Shown piece after piece: positions 26,201 to 38,000 of a DNA stretch of 64,000 nt. The stretch is from NCBI GenBank assembly GCA_030268105.1, contig BSDZ01000004.1, positions 4,203,001 to 4,267,000 of the forward strand, written 5' to 3'. A model generated the notes under the pieces. That model saw nothing but the letters and a program-made list of their open reading frames with translations, made no database searches and was not told the origin of the DNA. This DNA comes from Volvox africanus. Its lineage: Eukaryota > Chlorophyta > Chlorophyceae > Chlamydomonadales > Volvocaceae. Both the position numbers and the translations under genes were made by a program. How positions within the stretch are numbered: the first letter of the stretch is position 1; the number at the start of each line of letters is the position of its first letter.

Positions 26201-29200
26201 AAGGATTGAGGACGGTAGTTTGTGCCGCATTGATGCATCGTACGTAAGGGCCACTGGCGCGCATGTGAGAGCCATGTAGCTAACCATGTGTACGGAGAGG
26301 GTATGGGGTCTTTTCTTGCATTATACTAAGCACGCCGCAAAAGCTTGGATCACCCCGACGCACGCAGCCTCCGAGGGCTCTTGTTGAGCTTGTTTCGTTT
26401 GTTGAGCTCTTAAGCCGTTTCAAAGTCCCCATGTCACCTAGCTGGCATGATGGCGCGCATGGGGCTTGCGGTTTCATGGCTCAAGAGCTCGCAAGGTTTG
26501 CTTCGGCTTTTACCGTCCCGGAACTCCCAGCCCCCGGCCAATACATGATGAGCCACCACTTCAGACTCAACAAACACACACGTGTTTAAAAAGGCCTTAT
26601 ACACGACAAACACACACATTTGCTGACCCCTTTTTTATCGCTTATAGGTTTCCCAACTTTACGTTGACAACCCGCTGCTCATTCACGGCCGCAAGTTTGG
26701 CATCCGACTGTGGGTGGTGGCTCTGGGCACGGACCCGCTGCGTGCGTACCTGCACAAGAACGGCCTCGTGCTGTTTGCAACGGAGCCGTATGACGCGGCT
26801 GCTGCTGCGGCAATGTACGACAGTGATAAGGCAGATCCAGTGGCGGTCGGGGCACTTGCACCGAGTGCCGGCGGAGGCGAGGAGGAAGGAGCCAACGCGG
26901 CGGCGCCGGAGGAGGGGGCAGAGGTGGAAACGGAAAACGAGAACCCGGACCGCAATCGCGGTTCAGGTGATGAGCGTTGCACGACATCAGCTGCGCTGTA
27001 CGTTAGGGCGGAATTGCCGCCTGTCAGCACCTCCCCCCATCCATTGCCACCGCCGCCCTTGACGCCCTTGACGCCAGCGGCGCCGTTGGGCCACGTCACG
27101 AATTACGCTCAGAATATCGATGGGGAGGTGTGGGGCCTGAAGCAGCTCTCAGAGCACCTGGGCTCAGAGAAATTCCGGTGCGGGAGGTCGGGAGGAGAAA
27201 TTGAAGTTGGCAGGTCTTTCATGCAGAACATAGTGGGGGCTGCACGCTACACAGCGACCCTCGCCCTCGTAATCCCCGACTCCACTCCTTTAGTCAGCAG
27301 CGCTCATGCCCCAACCTGCCTTTCATCGGGAGGTCTGTATCATACATCAGCATGCAACACTAGGTAACGTCCCATTGGGGGTCTGGCCTTTCGCCTCCCC
27401 ACCCCCGTGCAATTGTGCTGTTATGCACCCCTCGAAGCCACATCGCTGCTTGTCCAAGCCTGCCACTACGCCACTTTACCCCGTGGTTCTCATCCCGTCT
27501 TCCCCTCTCTCTTTCTCTACCCCCGGCTTCCCCCGGGGAAGCCGCATTTCCCGACTTTCTGGACGCTTCATCACTTCCCTGGCGGTCATCGGCGCGCGGT
27601 TCCTGCTGCTGTACTCTGTACGAGAAGCCTGCTGTACCGTCGCATTTTGCGCAGTGCGGCATTGACGGTGGCGGCTGCGCTGCCGCACGTTCGGTCCGAA
27701 GCCGCGAGGGTGCGGGTGCCGGCCAGCCCCGAGGGCGGTGGCTGCTTCGAGCTGTTCGGTTTGGACTTCCTCGTGGATCGGGAGCTACGGTGAGTACTGC
27801 TGGTTCCTGACAGTCGGGGAGAGAGATAACGTGAACGGATTGACTTGCCCTTGAGGAAACGCTCCAGGTAATATACATGGATTGGAGCCGCAAACACAAC
27901 AACTAGCGAACCCGTTGAATTGCCCCCCTTTGCTGAACCACTTATGTTTCTGCACCACTTGTGACATGTAAGCCTGAACAGGAACGACATGAGGGCCTTG
28001 CGGACAGGGATGTGGGACTCCACGTGGGACGGGGGAGTCTTTTATGTGTATTGAAGTTGGCAGGTGCTTGTGTGTGTGGGGGGGGGAGAGGGGGGTGCTG
28101 GTTTGAAGATGTGGGAAAAGAAAACATTAACCTTTAACACCTTTCCCGGTTCCCACGCCGCTGCTCCTTGAGGCTCGCCATAGTGTCCTGTTCAGGCAAT
28201 TCGTCAATCCCGTAATACCCTGTAGTTTCTCCCCCTCCCACACCGACCAAACCTTTCACGCCCTACGTCTTGTAGGCCTTCTCATCTCATCCACCCTCCT
28301 CCCCGTCCGTCCCTTTCCAGACCGTGGCTGCTGGAGGTCAACGCGACCCCTTCTCTCGCGGTACATCACAGTGACCCACGGGTTGAAGAGCTCATTCGGC
28401 AACAGAAGGAAGGCATGGTGGCGGATATGGTTTCGTTGCTTCGGCTGGATAGGCGGTACGGCAGCCGCCGTACGTATGATCACCGGGCAACCAGTCAGGG
28501 GTCTCACCGTCCGGTGATGGACAGGGGCGTGGTGGCGGGGAAGCGGGAAGAGCGAGGCTTTGGTGACAGGGTTGGTGGCGGTGATGGGGAAGATGCGGAC
28601 TTGGAGAGGCTGCGGGAGCGTCTGCAGGCAACTTACCCGGAGGTAAGGCTTAACTATGAGAAGCGGCTGGGTAGTGGAGTTAAATCCTCAGGGTTGAGGA
28701 TTCCTCAGCTTCGAATCTGGACTTGGTCCTTCAAGGGTTTGGTTTGAAGTCAAACTTGTTACCGTACGCAGGTTTTCTACGACGCCAAAATGCTGGAAAT
28801 GTTGGAGTCTCTGGAGGCGGAGCTAGTGGCTAAAGGCAGCTTCCTGCCGCTCATGCCCCTATTCCCACCGCCATCGCAAGCAGTGGCGGCAGCCGATGCA
28901 ATGGCTGCTACGCTGCCACCGGTGCGGGCTGCGGCGGTGCAAGGGTATGTCGACAGCATGGGTGGGCAAAAAGAACGGCAGAATTTGAACCCAGAATCTG
29001 AATTCGGGGGGAAGGTTTCAGAACATCGTGCAGCACCGAGCGCTGGACCTGTGCTGGCGGCTCATGAGAAGTCTGCGTACATTCTGGACATGGCAAAGCT
29101 GCCGGTTGGTTTCAGCGCCAGCGTGCAGTGGAGTGCAGGGGACAGATTGGTGCGGGCATGGTGTCATGACCGCAATCGACAGCGCACAGCTGCAGGCAAG

Positions 29201-29504
29201 AAGGGCTCATCCGGTGCTGGGGCATCGCGGCTTAGCAGCCGGGGCAGCGGTGGGAGAAGAGGAGCTGTTGCAACCGGGGGTCAGCCTGCATCAGGCAGGC
29301 GCGATGATGGTGGTGGAACACACTGAGGCATTCGTTCTAAAATTGCAAAAAGCGATTTTCCTTGCCAATGCAAGTGATGTGACAGCAGAAGACTTTAGTG
29401 CAAGGAAAGATCCAACTTACAACGATTTACAATTGTGCAAGAGGAGTAGGCTGTCAGACGCGGGCAGCATTCAGCATACGGCTTATGGTGATGTGCCGGA
29501 ATAG
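23217..29504 (+). CDS. Tubulin-tyrosine-ligase-like (TTLL) enzyme, about 873 aa
   Basis: TTL-family enzymes are ATP-grasp ligases that add Tyr, Glu or Gly to tubulin, typically in flagellar axonemes. Inferred exons: 23217-23698, 24254-24440, 24627-24725, 25371-25521, 25892-26082, 26648-27177, 27625-27789, 28321-28642, 28772-28944 and 29183-29504; all phases agree. Landmarks in order: GWQRMGSWDVLWSPSS; LTRKRRLPETL; WMLKTSQHLG joined to RGLQLVPQ (nucleotide-binding Lys and glycine loop); VSQLYVDNPLLIHGRKFGIR; NGLVLFATEPYD; CFELFGLDFLVDRELR joined to PWLLEVNATPSL (metal-binding Glu and Asn). Exon 6 carries a ~90-residue acidic/Pro-rich insert between the strand motifs. The first exon is a Ser/Gln-rich extension, so the start is less certain. 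Without the last intron the frame stops at 29326; the spliced end at 29504 precedes a TGTAA by 22 nt. The added amino acid (Glu, Gly or Tyr) cannot be decided from sequence alone. Confidence 0.85.
24087..24150. repeat. ACACAT microsatellite in TTLL intron 1
   Basis: CACACATATC/CACACATACACTC units lie inside the first intron (23699-24253). Confidence 0.7.
26092..26165. repeat. GTACCC/GTACCA hexamer repeat in TTLL intron 5
   Basis: Imperfect six-base units (ACCAGC, ACCAGT, ACCCGT, ACCGGT) just after the GTAAGT donor at 26083. Confidence 0.8.
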
Positions 29505-29525
29505 GTCAGGCTGATATTAAATGGA

Positions 29526-29530
29526 TGTAA
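29526..29530 (+). promoter_or_regulatory. Poly(A) signal TGTAA for TTLL
   Basis: TGTAA lies 22 nt after the preferred stop (29504) and 200 nt after the alternative one (29326). Confidence 0.55.
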
Positions 29531-30065
29531 CGTACGTATGTCAATAAGATAGAATTAAGTATGCGAGTACTTATCCAAAATAGTCATCGAATAGACTTCA
29601 GTCTCTAGGCAGTAATCCTCACACCTATCATGCTCACAATGCCGATGTGCAGTACAAATCACACTGAATCCCCATCCCAAGTGTGAGTACTATCAGAGCG
29701 CTCTTCTGATTATCGCGTAATTCATGAGATAAACGAGTGCAACGTATGCAAGATGCAAAGGTCCGAATATCAATATTGGGTTGCCGACTAACCATCACTA
29801 TCATCGCATTTCCGCATACACGCATGATTCATGATACAAATGATGAAATAATATATCAAATACTTGATGGATTATTTCATAATGGTGTCGTGCATGGGTG
29901 TCGACCTCGAGTCATACATGGATGTCACGAGTAATGATGCGGAATGTCAATATAGCCAGATATACACGAATATATCATGCTAGCATGCCCATGTCATGTT
30001 TGCTCACGCTTCGGTAGACTGGGGCATACTTCAGCATGGGCAGTGATCGAACCATGGTACAACAG
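29531..30065. other. Spacer, nothing recognised
   Basis: AT-richer DNA between the TTLL poly(A) signal and the foldback element. No gene, repeat or RNA signature was seen. Confidence 0.5.
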
Positions 30066-30671
30066 ACAACTGCAACCGTCGCCGCCGTGAAAATCACATC
30101 GCCAGTAAGGAATCACATTTGCTATGATGTATTTATACACCAATACATTATCTATATGTCACTTGGCCAATGCTTCCGTCAACTATAATAAGGCAACAAG
30201 CTTATCGAGACTCCCCTGTCTGGGTTCCAGGCCCATAGTGTTCTGCCAAACAGTAACATTTGCTCCAGCTAGCAATCCTGCATACAAGTGCCAATATAGT
30301 ATTCTGACAACGATTGAAACAGTGGGAAGCACAAGCAAACATGGGTCTGCATCGACCTGCGTCTGGGTCTCATCAACGACAAGTTGGAAATGGTCGAGAG
30401 AATCGCTTAAATGAACCAAAATGGAAGCGGCGAGGTGTAGGGATCCCTTGGAAGTCCCAAGCCTTGCGGGACATGAGCGGACGTGAGTGCCGTTGTACTG
30501 GTCGGAAGGTGCGGCTGGAAGCGGGAGAAGGGCCAAAGTTTGCTTTTCTATAGTTTGCGGAAAATTAGCAGCACCTATATTTTATCAACTCCTTGCTGGT
30601 TAAACAGGTGTCCACAAAGCCGGCATCACTTTAGGTGGGGAACGTGGTGCAGCAATTGTCAGAGGTAGGGG
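30066..30671 (+). repeat. Left inverted-repeat arm
   Basis: It begins near GACAACTGCAACCGTC and ends near GTCAGAGGTAGGGGC. The reverse complement appears at 31431-32041. Confidence 0.85.
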
Positions 30672-30743
30672 CGTGTTGTGGTGATGCTGGGAACAGTAGG
30701 AATCACGGCTCTGGCTGTGGTGATGAGGCAGACAGCAAGAACT

Positions 30744-31097
30744 GATCGGCGGTGAGGGCTGTGGGGGCGGTGGTGGAGGTGGTGGGGGTGGAGGAGGAGG
30801 GGGCGGCGGCGGGGGTGGAGGCGGTGGTGGTGGTGGTGGCGGTGGGGGTGGTGGCGGCAGTGGAGGAGGTCATGGCGGTGGCGGTGGAGGAGGAGGCGGT
30901 GGCGGTGGTGGGGGGGGCGGCGGAGGTGGCGGTGGTGGGGGTGGAGGAGGAGGGGGTGGGGGCGGAGGCGGGGGCGGTGGGGGCGGCGGTGGAGGCAGTT
31001 GGGGCAGCGGTGGAGGTGGTGGGGGTGGAGGAAGGGGGGGGCGGCGGCGGCGGTGGAGGCGGTGGGGGTGGCAGTGGAGGTGGTGGAGGTGGAGTTT
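30744..31097. repeat. GGN (poly-Gly / poly-Pro) trinucleotide tract
   Basis: About 350 nt, almost purely GGT/GGG/GGC/GGA triplets with strong purine/GT strand asymmetry. The plus strand reads as a Gly/Val/Glu run, and one minus frame as uninterrupted Pro. It lacks the Ser-Pro pattern of pherophorin linkers. It lies inside the loop between the two inverted arms. Confidence 0.85.
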
Positions 31098-31430
31098 GAT
31101 GTCCATGTCTTCATATTTTTAAATTGTAAGCTTACTTAAGAACTTGCAGCAGCCTGGCACGTATCAGATTTCCTAACCTGGACAAGCGCCCATCCATTCG
31201 TCATCCATTCGTCGCCGTCATCCAGTTGTAAGCGTACAAAAAGCCTTGTAAGGTCCTGAACATACCACACACAAAATGGAGTGCACATGTTGCAAAATAT
31301 TAAAATTTGTCACTTGACTGTCCACCTGGAATGCACCAACCTCAGTGAAAACTTCACAATTGCCCAGTAAAACGTGTGTGATGGTCTTGTCTACGAGATC
31401 TAAATTACTGATGCCCACCGGTTCGAAAAA

Positions 31431-32041
31431 TGCCCCTACCTCTGACAATCGCTGCGCCACGTTCCCCACCTAAAGTGATGCCGGCTTTGTGGACACCTGT
31501 TTAACCAGCAAGGAGTTGATAAAATATAGGTGCTGCTAATTTTCCGCAAACTAAAGAAAAGCAAACTTTGGCCCTTCTCCCGCTTCCAGCCGCACCTTCC
31601 GACCAGTACAACGGCACTCACGTCCGCTCATGTCCCGCAAGGCTTGGGACTTCCAAGGGATCCCTACACCTCGCCGCTTCCATTTTGGTTCATTTAAGTG
31701 ATACTCTCGACCATTTCCAACTTGTCGTTAACGAGACCCAGACGCAGGTCGATGCATACCCATGTTTGCTTGTGCTTCCCACTGTTTCAATCGTTGTCAG
31801 AATACTATATTGGCACTTGTATGCAGGATTGCTAGCTGGAGCAAAGGTTACTGTTTGGCAGAACACTATGGGCCTGGAATCCGGACGGGGGAGTCTCGAT
31901 AAGCTTGTTGCCTTATTATAGTTGACGGAAGCATTGGCCAAGTGACATATAGATAATATATTGGTGTATAAATACATCATAGCAAACGCGATTCCGTACT
32001 GGCGATATGATTTTCACGGCGGCGACGGTTGCAGTTGTCCA
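31431..32041 (-). repeat. Right inverted-repeat arm
   Basis: Inverted copy of 30066-30671. It begins near GCCCCTACCTCTGAC and ends near GACGGTTGCAGTTGTC. Confidence 0.85.
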
Positions 32042-35000
32042 CCTGTCATTTGCTCCATATCAGGGGTTATCCTCTTCTTTCCCCCTGCTCTGAAACGCTA
32101 AACTTCAATCCTTTAATACTCAAATTGTATTACCTGTCACGAGTATTTTCCCAATCTATATTGAATATAACTCAATCTAGCATGGCCTTTTTATTTCATC
32201 AACCGCCCCGATTACTTAGGGACATCCCGTGTCATCGCCCTTCCCACTGCACCCTTCGGCGCTCAGAACACATCCCCCTGTATCCCATTCCACTTCGCGC
32301 AGCGGTAGATCCCTTCGCAGCGCCATTCGTAAATCGTGTTCCCGTGCCTTCTGCCGCAGGGGACCGCCATCGCCCATCGCTCTCGCAATCCCCGTGCGGG
32401 TACCGGCATTCGCCAGGCGGCATCCTTCTAAGTCGCGAGTCGAAAGCGCACTTCATCTCCATCGCGCCTTTTTCCAATTGTTTCCGATGTGCAGGTCTTG
32501 CGTTGCATTCGGGCTTGTTAAGTTCCCGAGCGCTGACAACTGCCCTTGCCGGGAGTAGCTCTGATCAATCCAATTTCCTGCCTTTCATTATATTTTTCCT
32601 CCAAATTGTCACCTCCGCAACGCATCATCCGGGGGCATAAATCACTTATTTAATTGGGGTGATCAGCACCCGTGGTAGGTTATGATAATAATAATGATTT
32701 GAAAACAGTTTTGGGTCTTCCATTCTTTTCCTTTTTGCGTGGACCTTAGTGATACCTATCCTGCGCATCCGTGTGTGCATGGCTGCATACCCCGTGAAAC
32801 GAAATATATACTTACTTAACTTACGTAGGCTTGGAGGTTGTGCACTTTATGTATTTAAAGAGATTTCTTGCTATTTGGGAACGTTTGGCCTCCAAGGATG
32901 CTAGCTGTGTAGCCAGATCATGTAGCCAGATCCAAAGCTCGAGTCATTTTGGAGAGGTCGCACGTCAGCTATAAAATATTTTCGCCAGTCATCAGTCGGT
33001 TAGGAATCAAATCCCGCGTATAGGGGAACTTACTGGGACGCCTTGCGCTGTTTTTTGAACCCCGCTTGGCCCCACCCATTGAAACGTTATAGGCAGGCAT
33101 TCTACCTTGCAGAAAAGCTTTTATTTATGGACGTGATGTGAATATTCTTGTCACTTGCGGTTGGGTGCCGGACTCTTGGGACCGTTACTAATCACGAAAA
33201 CGTAGGGGCTACCGTTCATCACCCAGGCTGGTCCGCAGCGCCCCCGTCCTGACAAAAGAAGGAGGGAAGGAGGGAAAGGAGCGCAGATGGGAAACGTCCT
33301 CCTGTTGCAGGGCTCTGTTTACGACGTACACATCAGACGCACTTGACCTCAGTAAATCTTGTTACATGCAGCTTGCAGCTCGAAATCACCGCGTCCTGGA
33401 TCCCACAGACCCGTGCGTCCTGACGATCATGATGTGCTATATCGCATGGCCGCATAGTTTTAGCCTCTGCGAACTTGATGTTTGACATGCAGCGTGCAAC
33501 AAAGGAAGCCCTGGACAAGGCACTGTCAACTTGAAGGATTGAGAGCTAGGAGCTTATGTTGAACGATGTAAAACTCTGGATTGAACGATACACTTTCCCC
33601 CCACACAACTTCCCCCGCCCCGTCAGCTGTGTGGGTCACTGCGTGAGACAAATGATTTCCAAATCCTCTTCCCCTCCATCCCATCCGTATTTTCCTTTTT
33701 TACCTGTGACCAGGTCCGTAGTCACTCCCCTTCCCTGCTCGTGCTCTCCACCTCCTCTGACTAGCCTCATGCCTCGTGCCTCATGCCTCGTGTGTCTTCA
33801 TCTTCTTTTACCAGAGCCACTGCTGTGGGGTATCTGGCGCCACAGTCGCCCGCGCAGGCCTACGCAACTCGCAAATCCTTTTACGTCCTAGGGCCCAGAT
33901 CGCAACATCTTCTGCCGAGAGGCAAGCCATGATTTGCCGAAGTCGCGCGCCTTTCACGCGCGCCTTTCAAGAGGCAAAGCGCAGCGCTGTGCGGCATTTC
34001 TTGCATGTGATGCTGGCAGCGCGCAATTCTTCCCTCAGGATGTTGGTTTTGGAGGATGTGGACATGCTATGGCGAACTTGCCAGGGTGTTGTTACCCTTT
34101 CCGTGATTTGCTCTTTCGTAAACTTGAGGTTTGCTGGTTGTGAGGCAGGGGGAGGCAGGAGTGCTGCCAAACCGCACATCAAGGTACGTGGGCTTGCGGC
34201 TCCAGCAGCAATATATTCTGTCGGTTTGTTCCCGTCTGCGTAAGCGCAAAAGAAATGCAAAAGAAAGCGCAGTCAAGTGACTACATACGCTCTCACCCGT
34301 GATATTGAAGCGAACGCGTATTCTCTCCCCCATGCTGCTGCGGGTGTTTTTTCTGCGCTGACGATGTGAGCTGTGTCGTTGTAAGGTTCTAAGTTCAGCG
34401 GAAATTCCATCTGGGTTGGGTGGTTATCGCATTGAGATGTATGTATGTTTCCTTCGTCGCCACATTTCAGCGCCTGGTCAGCTCGGGCCCATCCTGGACC
34501 TCTCCCTGATGAATCAAAATTGCCATCGAGCCTGAGACCAATGATCCTGGTTTTCATCCCTCCCGACATTACTGGAGTAACAGCTAGGGCAAGTTAACTG
34601 CGCACACTAGATTTAGCTTGAAAGTTAGAGCCGGCAGGCTCGAACGCCAGCACTCCCCATAAATTCCTGTTGTATCGCCTAAATATCCAGCTTGGAGACG
34701 ATCTTCACGTTGACAACAGCGATCTGACCTCCCTGGTGACAAGCGTACAACAACCGGTTTTGCTTTTGGAGTACGCTTTGCCGACCCCAGGTGCGTCTTC
34801 ACGCACCATCTGGACAGGATAGCTTGACGTGGGCTGTTTGGTGCTGTTAGGTGCTGCACACGAAGCAACAAAACGTTTTTGCGGGACCGCGGCTCAGAAG
34901 TATTGCTCATCAAACAAACGCCTTACATAGTCCGAGAGCGTTGCCTTTTTTTGGCTAAAAAAGCGAAGGAAACGTTAGCCTGGTTACTGCATTATAACGA

Positions 35001-35091
35001 AATGTTTTTAGCCTCACGCACAACGCGTTCTTTTTGCGCAGAACAACCGCACGTGTAGGCTCTGTTTGCCGAGCTCACAGACGCCTAGGCT
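32042..35091. other. Spacer upstream of the AP2 gene
   Basis: No gene was resolved. A plus frame from 32029 into the spacer (to 32640) and frames at 33776-34243 and 33934-34143 are open, but without domains or splice chains. The AP2 promoter and 5' UTR presumably lie in the right half. A GGAGGGAAG run occurs near 33260. Confidence 0.45.
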
Positions 35092-38000
35092 ATGAGCGGC
35101 GGCGGTCAGCTCCTCATGCCTCCCGCTGCAGCACCAACCAATACTGGTTTGGTTAGCGGTGGAAGCGTCCCCTCTTGTTGTGGACGCGGCCCAGCTGCAC
35201 CCTGGCAATCAGAAGGAAGCCAGCCGACCCATGGGTCGCGAATGCGGGTTCTCGTCGGGGACAGTCCGTTTGATATCGTGGCCACTCAGTTTCCAAGCGC
35301 GGTCCCCTGGAACCCGCAAGACCGCTGTAGCGAGGGGGGCGGCGGCCCGCAAGAGCCCACTGCCGTCATCTCAGTACAAATGGCAGCTGCACAGGGGCAC
35401 GGCGGACTTGACGACAGCATCCCACATCAAATGGGGGCTATTCGAGGTATCGCCGCTGGCGTAGGTGCCGCCGACAATCAGTACGATGGCAGCTGCTGCT
35501 GCTGCGACGGCGGCGGCGGCGGCTGGGATTGGAGGTCCTACTGCGGCAGTGCCGCAGCCATGGCGGCGCAGGTTGGGCCCTGCTTGCCGCCCCCTGCGTC
35601 CGCTACCACCGCCGGATTTGCGCCGCCGCCGAACGCCGGTCCAGCCGCCATCACAGCCGGCGCTGCACACTCCTTTCCGACGTTCTGCTGTGGATCCGAT
35701 AATTCCATTGCGCCGCCGCCGTCGACTTCATTGCGCTCTTTCCTGATGACGTCTTCGCCGCCTTGCTCGCCATCCCCCCGCTGCAACGAGGATCAGCAGC
35801 GCTCTCTGCCGCCGCCGCCGGTGCATCATCTTTATAACATCCAGATCCCCTGGCCGACGGCGCCGCCGCCGCTGTTGTTGCCTGGAATTCCCTCCCCGGT
35901 GCTTGGGCACTTGGACTCCGCCGCCGTGGCCCCGGCTGCCGCGGCCATGGAGACCAGCTCAGGGCAGCTGCTTCAAGCCTTCGGCATGTGTCAGATTGGA
36001 AGCGGAACAGGTCACCGGGGGACGGCTGGGGCTGGCGGAGCTAGAGCAGCTCCCGCAGCGGCGACGCCGGCCGGGGCCGACGAGAGGGCCCTGACAGACT
36101 GCTGTTTCCAACAACACGGTACTGAGCAGTGGCACCCTCACCACCAGCACCAGCACCATCATCATCATCGTGATCATCCGGATCAGGTCTTGCCATCCGC
36201 CTGTTGTGGGTTAACCTTGCCTCCGGGCGGCAATGTGCAGCAATACGGCAAAGTTGAGGAAGATGGACAAGGCAGCCCGGATTCCATTGCCGCGCAGTGG
36301 CCTCTAGCGGTGGGCTTGGAGGCGGCCGCGGCGGCGGCGGGACAGTCGACGGACAGTCGACTCAGCGGGGATGTTTGCCGTGAGAGAGACATGCCGTACG
36401 GCGCTGATGACGGTTGTGCCGTCGAGGATGACGTTGGCGGCGGCGACGGCAGCCGTAGCAGAAATTGCCTGGGAACCTCTGGCAACGGTAATCCCATAGG
36501 TCATTGTGGCGACACCTGCTTGGGGCCAAGCCCAGTAGGCGTGGAAGGTACGGTGCTCCGGCTGGCGGCTGACACCGGCGGAGCAGTGGCGGCCGCCGCC
36601 ACCGCCGCCACTCAGATATCCGAACCGGTAGCCGCGTCCATTGCCGCGGGTGACCTACCCGTAGAGGACGGATCTCCTCTCTCTTCGCGGCGCAAGAGCC
36701 GATCCGGCCCCAAGAGCCGCAGCAGTCCGTATATCGGCGTTTCCCAGGTAGGTACGACAGGGAGGTTCTCAAACCTACCGTGTGAAACCCACCGTGTAAC
36801 GCCGCCAAACCCGACCAACCCGCAACTCTCCGTGTATGCGGCACCACCAATTCTGCAGTACAAGCGAACTGGCCGCTGGGAGGCCCACATCTGGGACAGC
36901 GGCGACGGTAGCGGTACTGGAAAGGGCCGGCAGCTCCACCTGGGCTCTTTCTTGACGGCACGACAAGCGGCCAGGTAGGGGGGTTTCGGAGCCAGTGTAG
37001 GTTTCTTGGTTGGTTAGGGGGCATACGAGTCGACGTGCGAAAGAACCACAGTGCGGTAGAAGCTGAAAGGGTATAAATGGAGCGGCTTTGTCAGCGTGGC
37101 CCAAGTTTCGGAGCGCTCTTGGACGGTGGACCCGTGCGGGTATGGCCGTACAGCCCCGCTGTGACATCCGACTCGCAGCTAACGGAACATGTGTTTTGCC
37201 GCCGTGCGTCCCGGATTGACCAGCTCGACTGCGCTGGCAGAGCCGCGGTGGAAGCTAAACCTTGTCAGGGGCTGCAGGTTCAACGAAGGAATAAAAAGTG
37301 AAAAGTGAAAGCCCAACGACGTCTCGACAGCCAGCTCGACCCGCCCTACAAGACATTTTACCTGCTTCCTGCCTGCAGGGCCTACGACCTTGCCGCCCTT
37401 TGTATGCGGGGCGAGTCTGCGGAACTGAATCATCCGCATACGGACTACCAGGACGACCCGCTCCTGCAGGTGTGATGTGAGAAAATGCGAGGGGAGGGAG
37501 GGAGGGAGGGAGGGACAGGGAGGGAGGGAGGGAGGGAGGGACAGGGAGGGAGGGACAGGGAGGGAGGGACAGGGAGGGAGGGAGGGAGGGACAGGGAGGG
37601 AGGGAGGGAGGGACAGGGAGGGAGGGAGGGAGGGACAGGGAGGGAGGGAGGGAGGGAGGGAGGGACAGGGAGGGAGGGAGGGAGGGAGGGAGGAGGGGGC
37701 CCCACCAATACCCCCACAGCTTTCAGACGGCCCCACCCCGCGCCGCCGATGCACCCCGCAGCGCCTCCGAGGAATGTCGAAACGTGCCATGATTCTTGCC
37801 GTACGTTGCGCTCCGGACGAGCTGGATGGTGGCGACAGAGCGGGTGCAGCGGAGGAGCCGGCGGATGCAGCTGGCAAGACCGATATAGGTGACGGCATTG
37901 CGGCCGTAGCGGCCGCCGTTGCCACGGCTGCCGCTGGAGGCGGCGATGCAGTGGGCGCTCATCCAAGACCAGTGTCGCTGCCATCAAGGATTATAAGGCC

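Larger units (their letters stand above)
30066..32041. mobile_element. Foldback-like element with ~606-bp inverted arms
   Basis: The left arm (30066-30671) and right arm (31431-32041) are near-identical in inverted orientation, with scattered substitutions. The loop is ~759 bp. Each arm holds an outward-reading 117-codon frame (minus 30536-30183; plus 31568-31921) with almost the same product, containing ASILVHLSD.LDHFQLVV and LPTVSIVVRILYWHLYAGLL; the family is not recognised. The loop holds a GGN repeat (30744-31097) and a minus frame at 31469-31218 (GAFFEPVGISNLDLVDKTIT). Divergence between the arms argues against an assembly mirror artefact. No target-site duplication was identified. It could be a foldback transposon or a recently inverted duplication. 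Confidence 0.7.

Noticed and set aside
30870..31106. Poly-proline frame as a pherophorin or hydroxyproline-rich matrix protein
   Set aside because: There is no Ser-Pro alternation, no flanking pherophorin-type Cys domain and no signal peptide. It lies in the loop of an inverted repeat.
32029..32640. 203-codon plus frame next to the foldback element
   Set aside because: Low coding character, no domain, starts inside the inverted arm, and an overlapping frame is equally open.
33776..34243. Possible exon upstream of AP2 ending at a GTACGT donor
   Set aside because: It looks partly coding (AVRHFLHVMLAARNSSLRML) but could not be linked in phase to the AP2 start exon, which has its own ATG.
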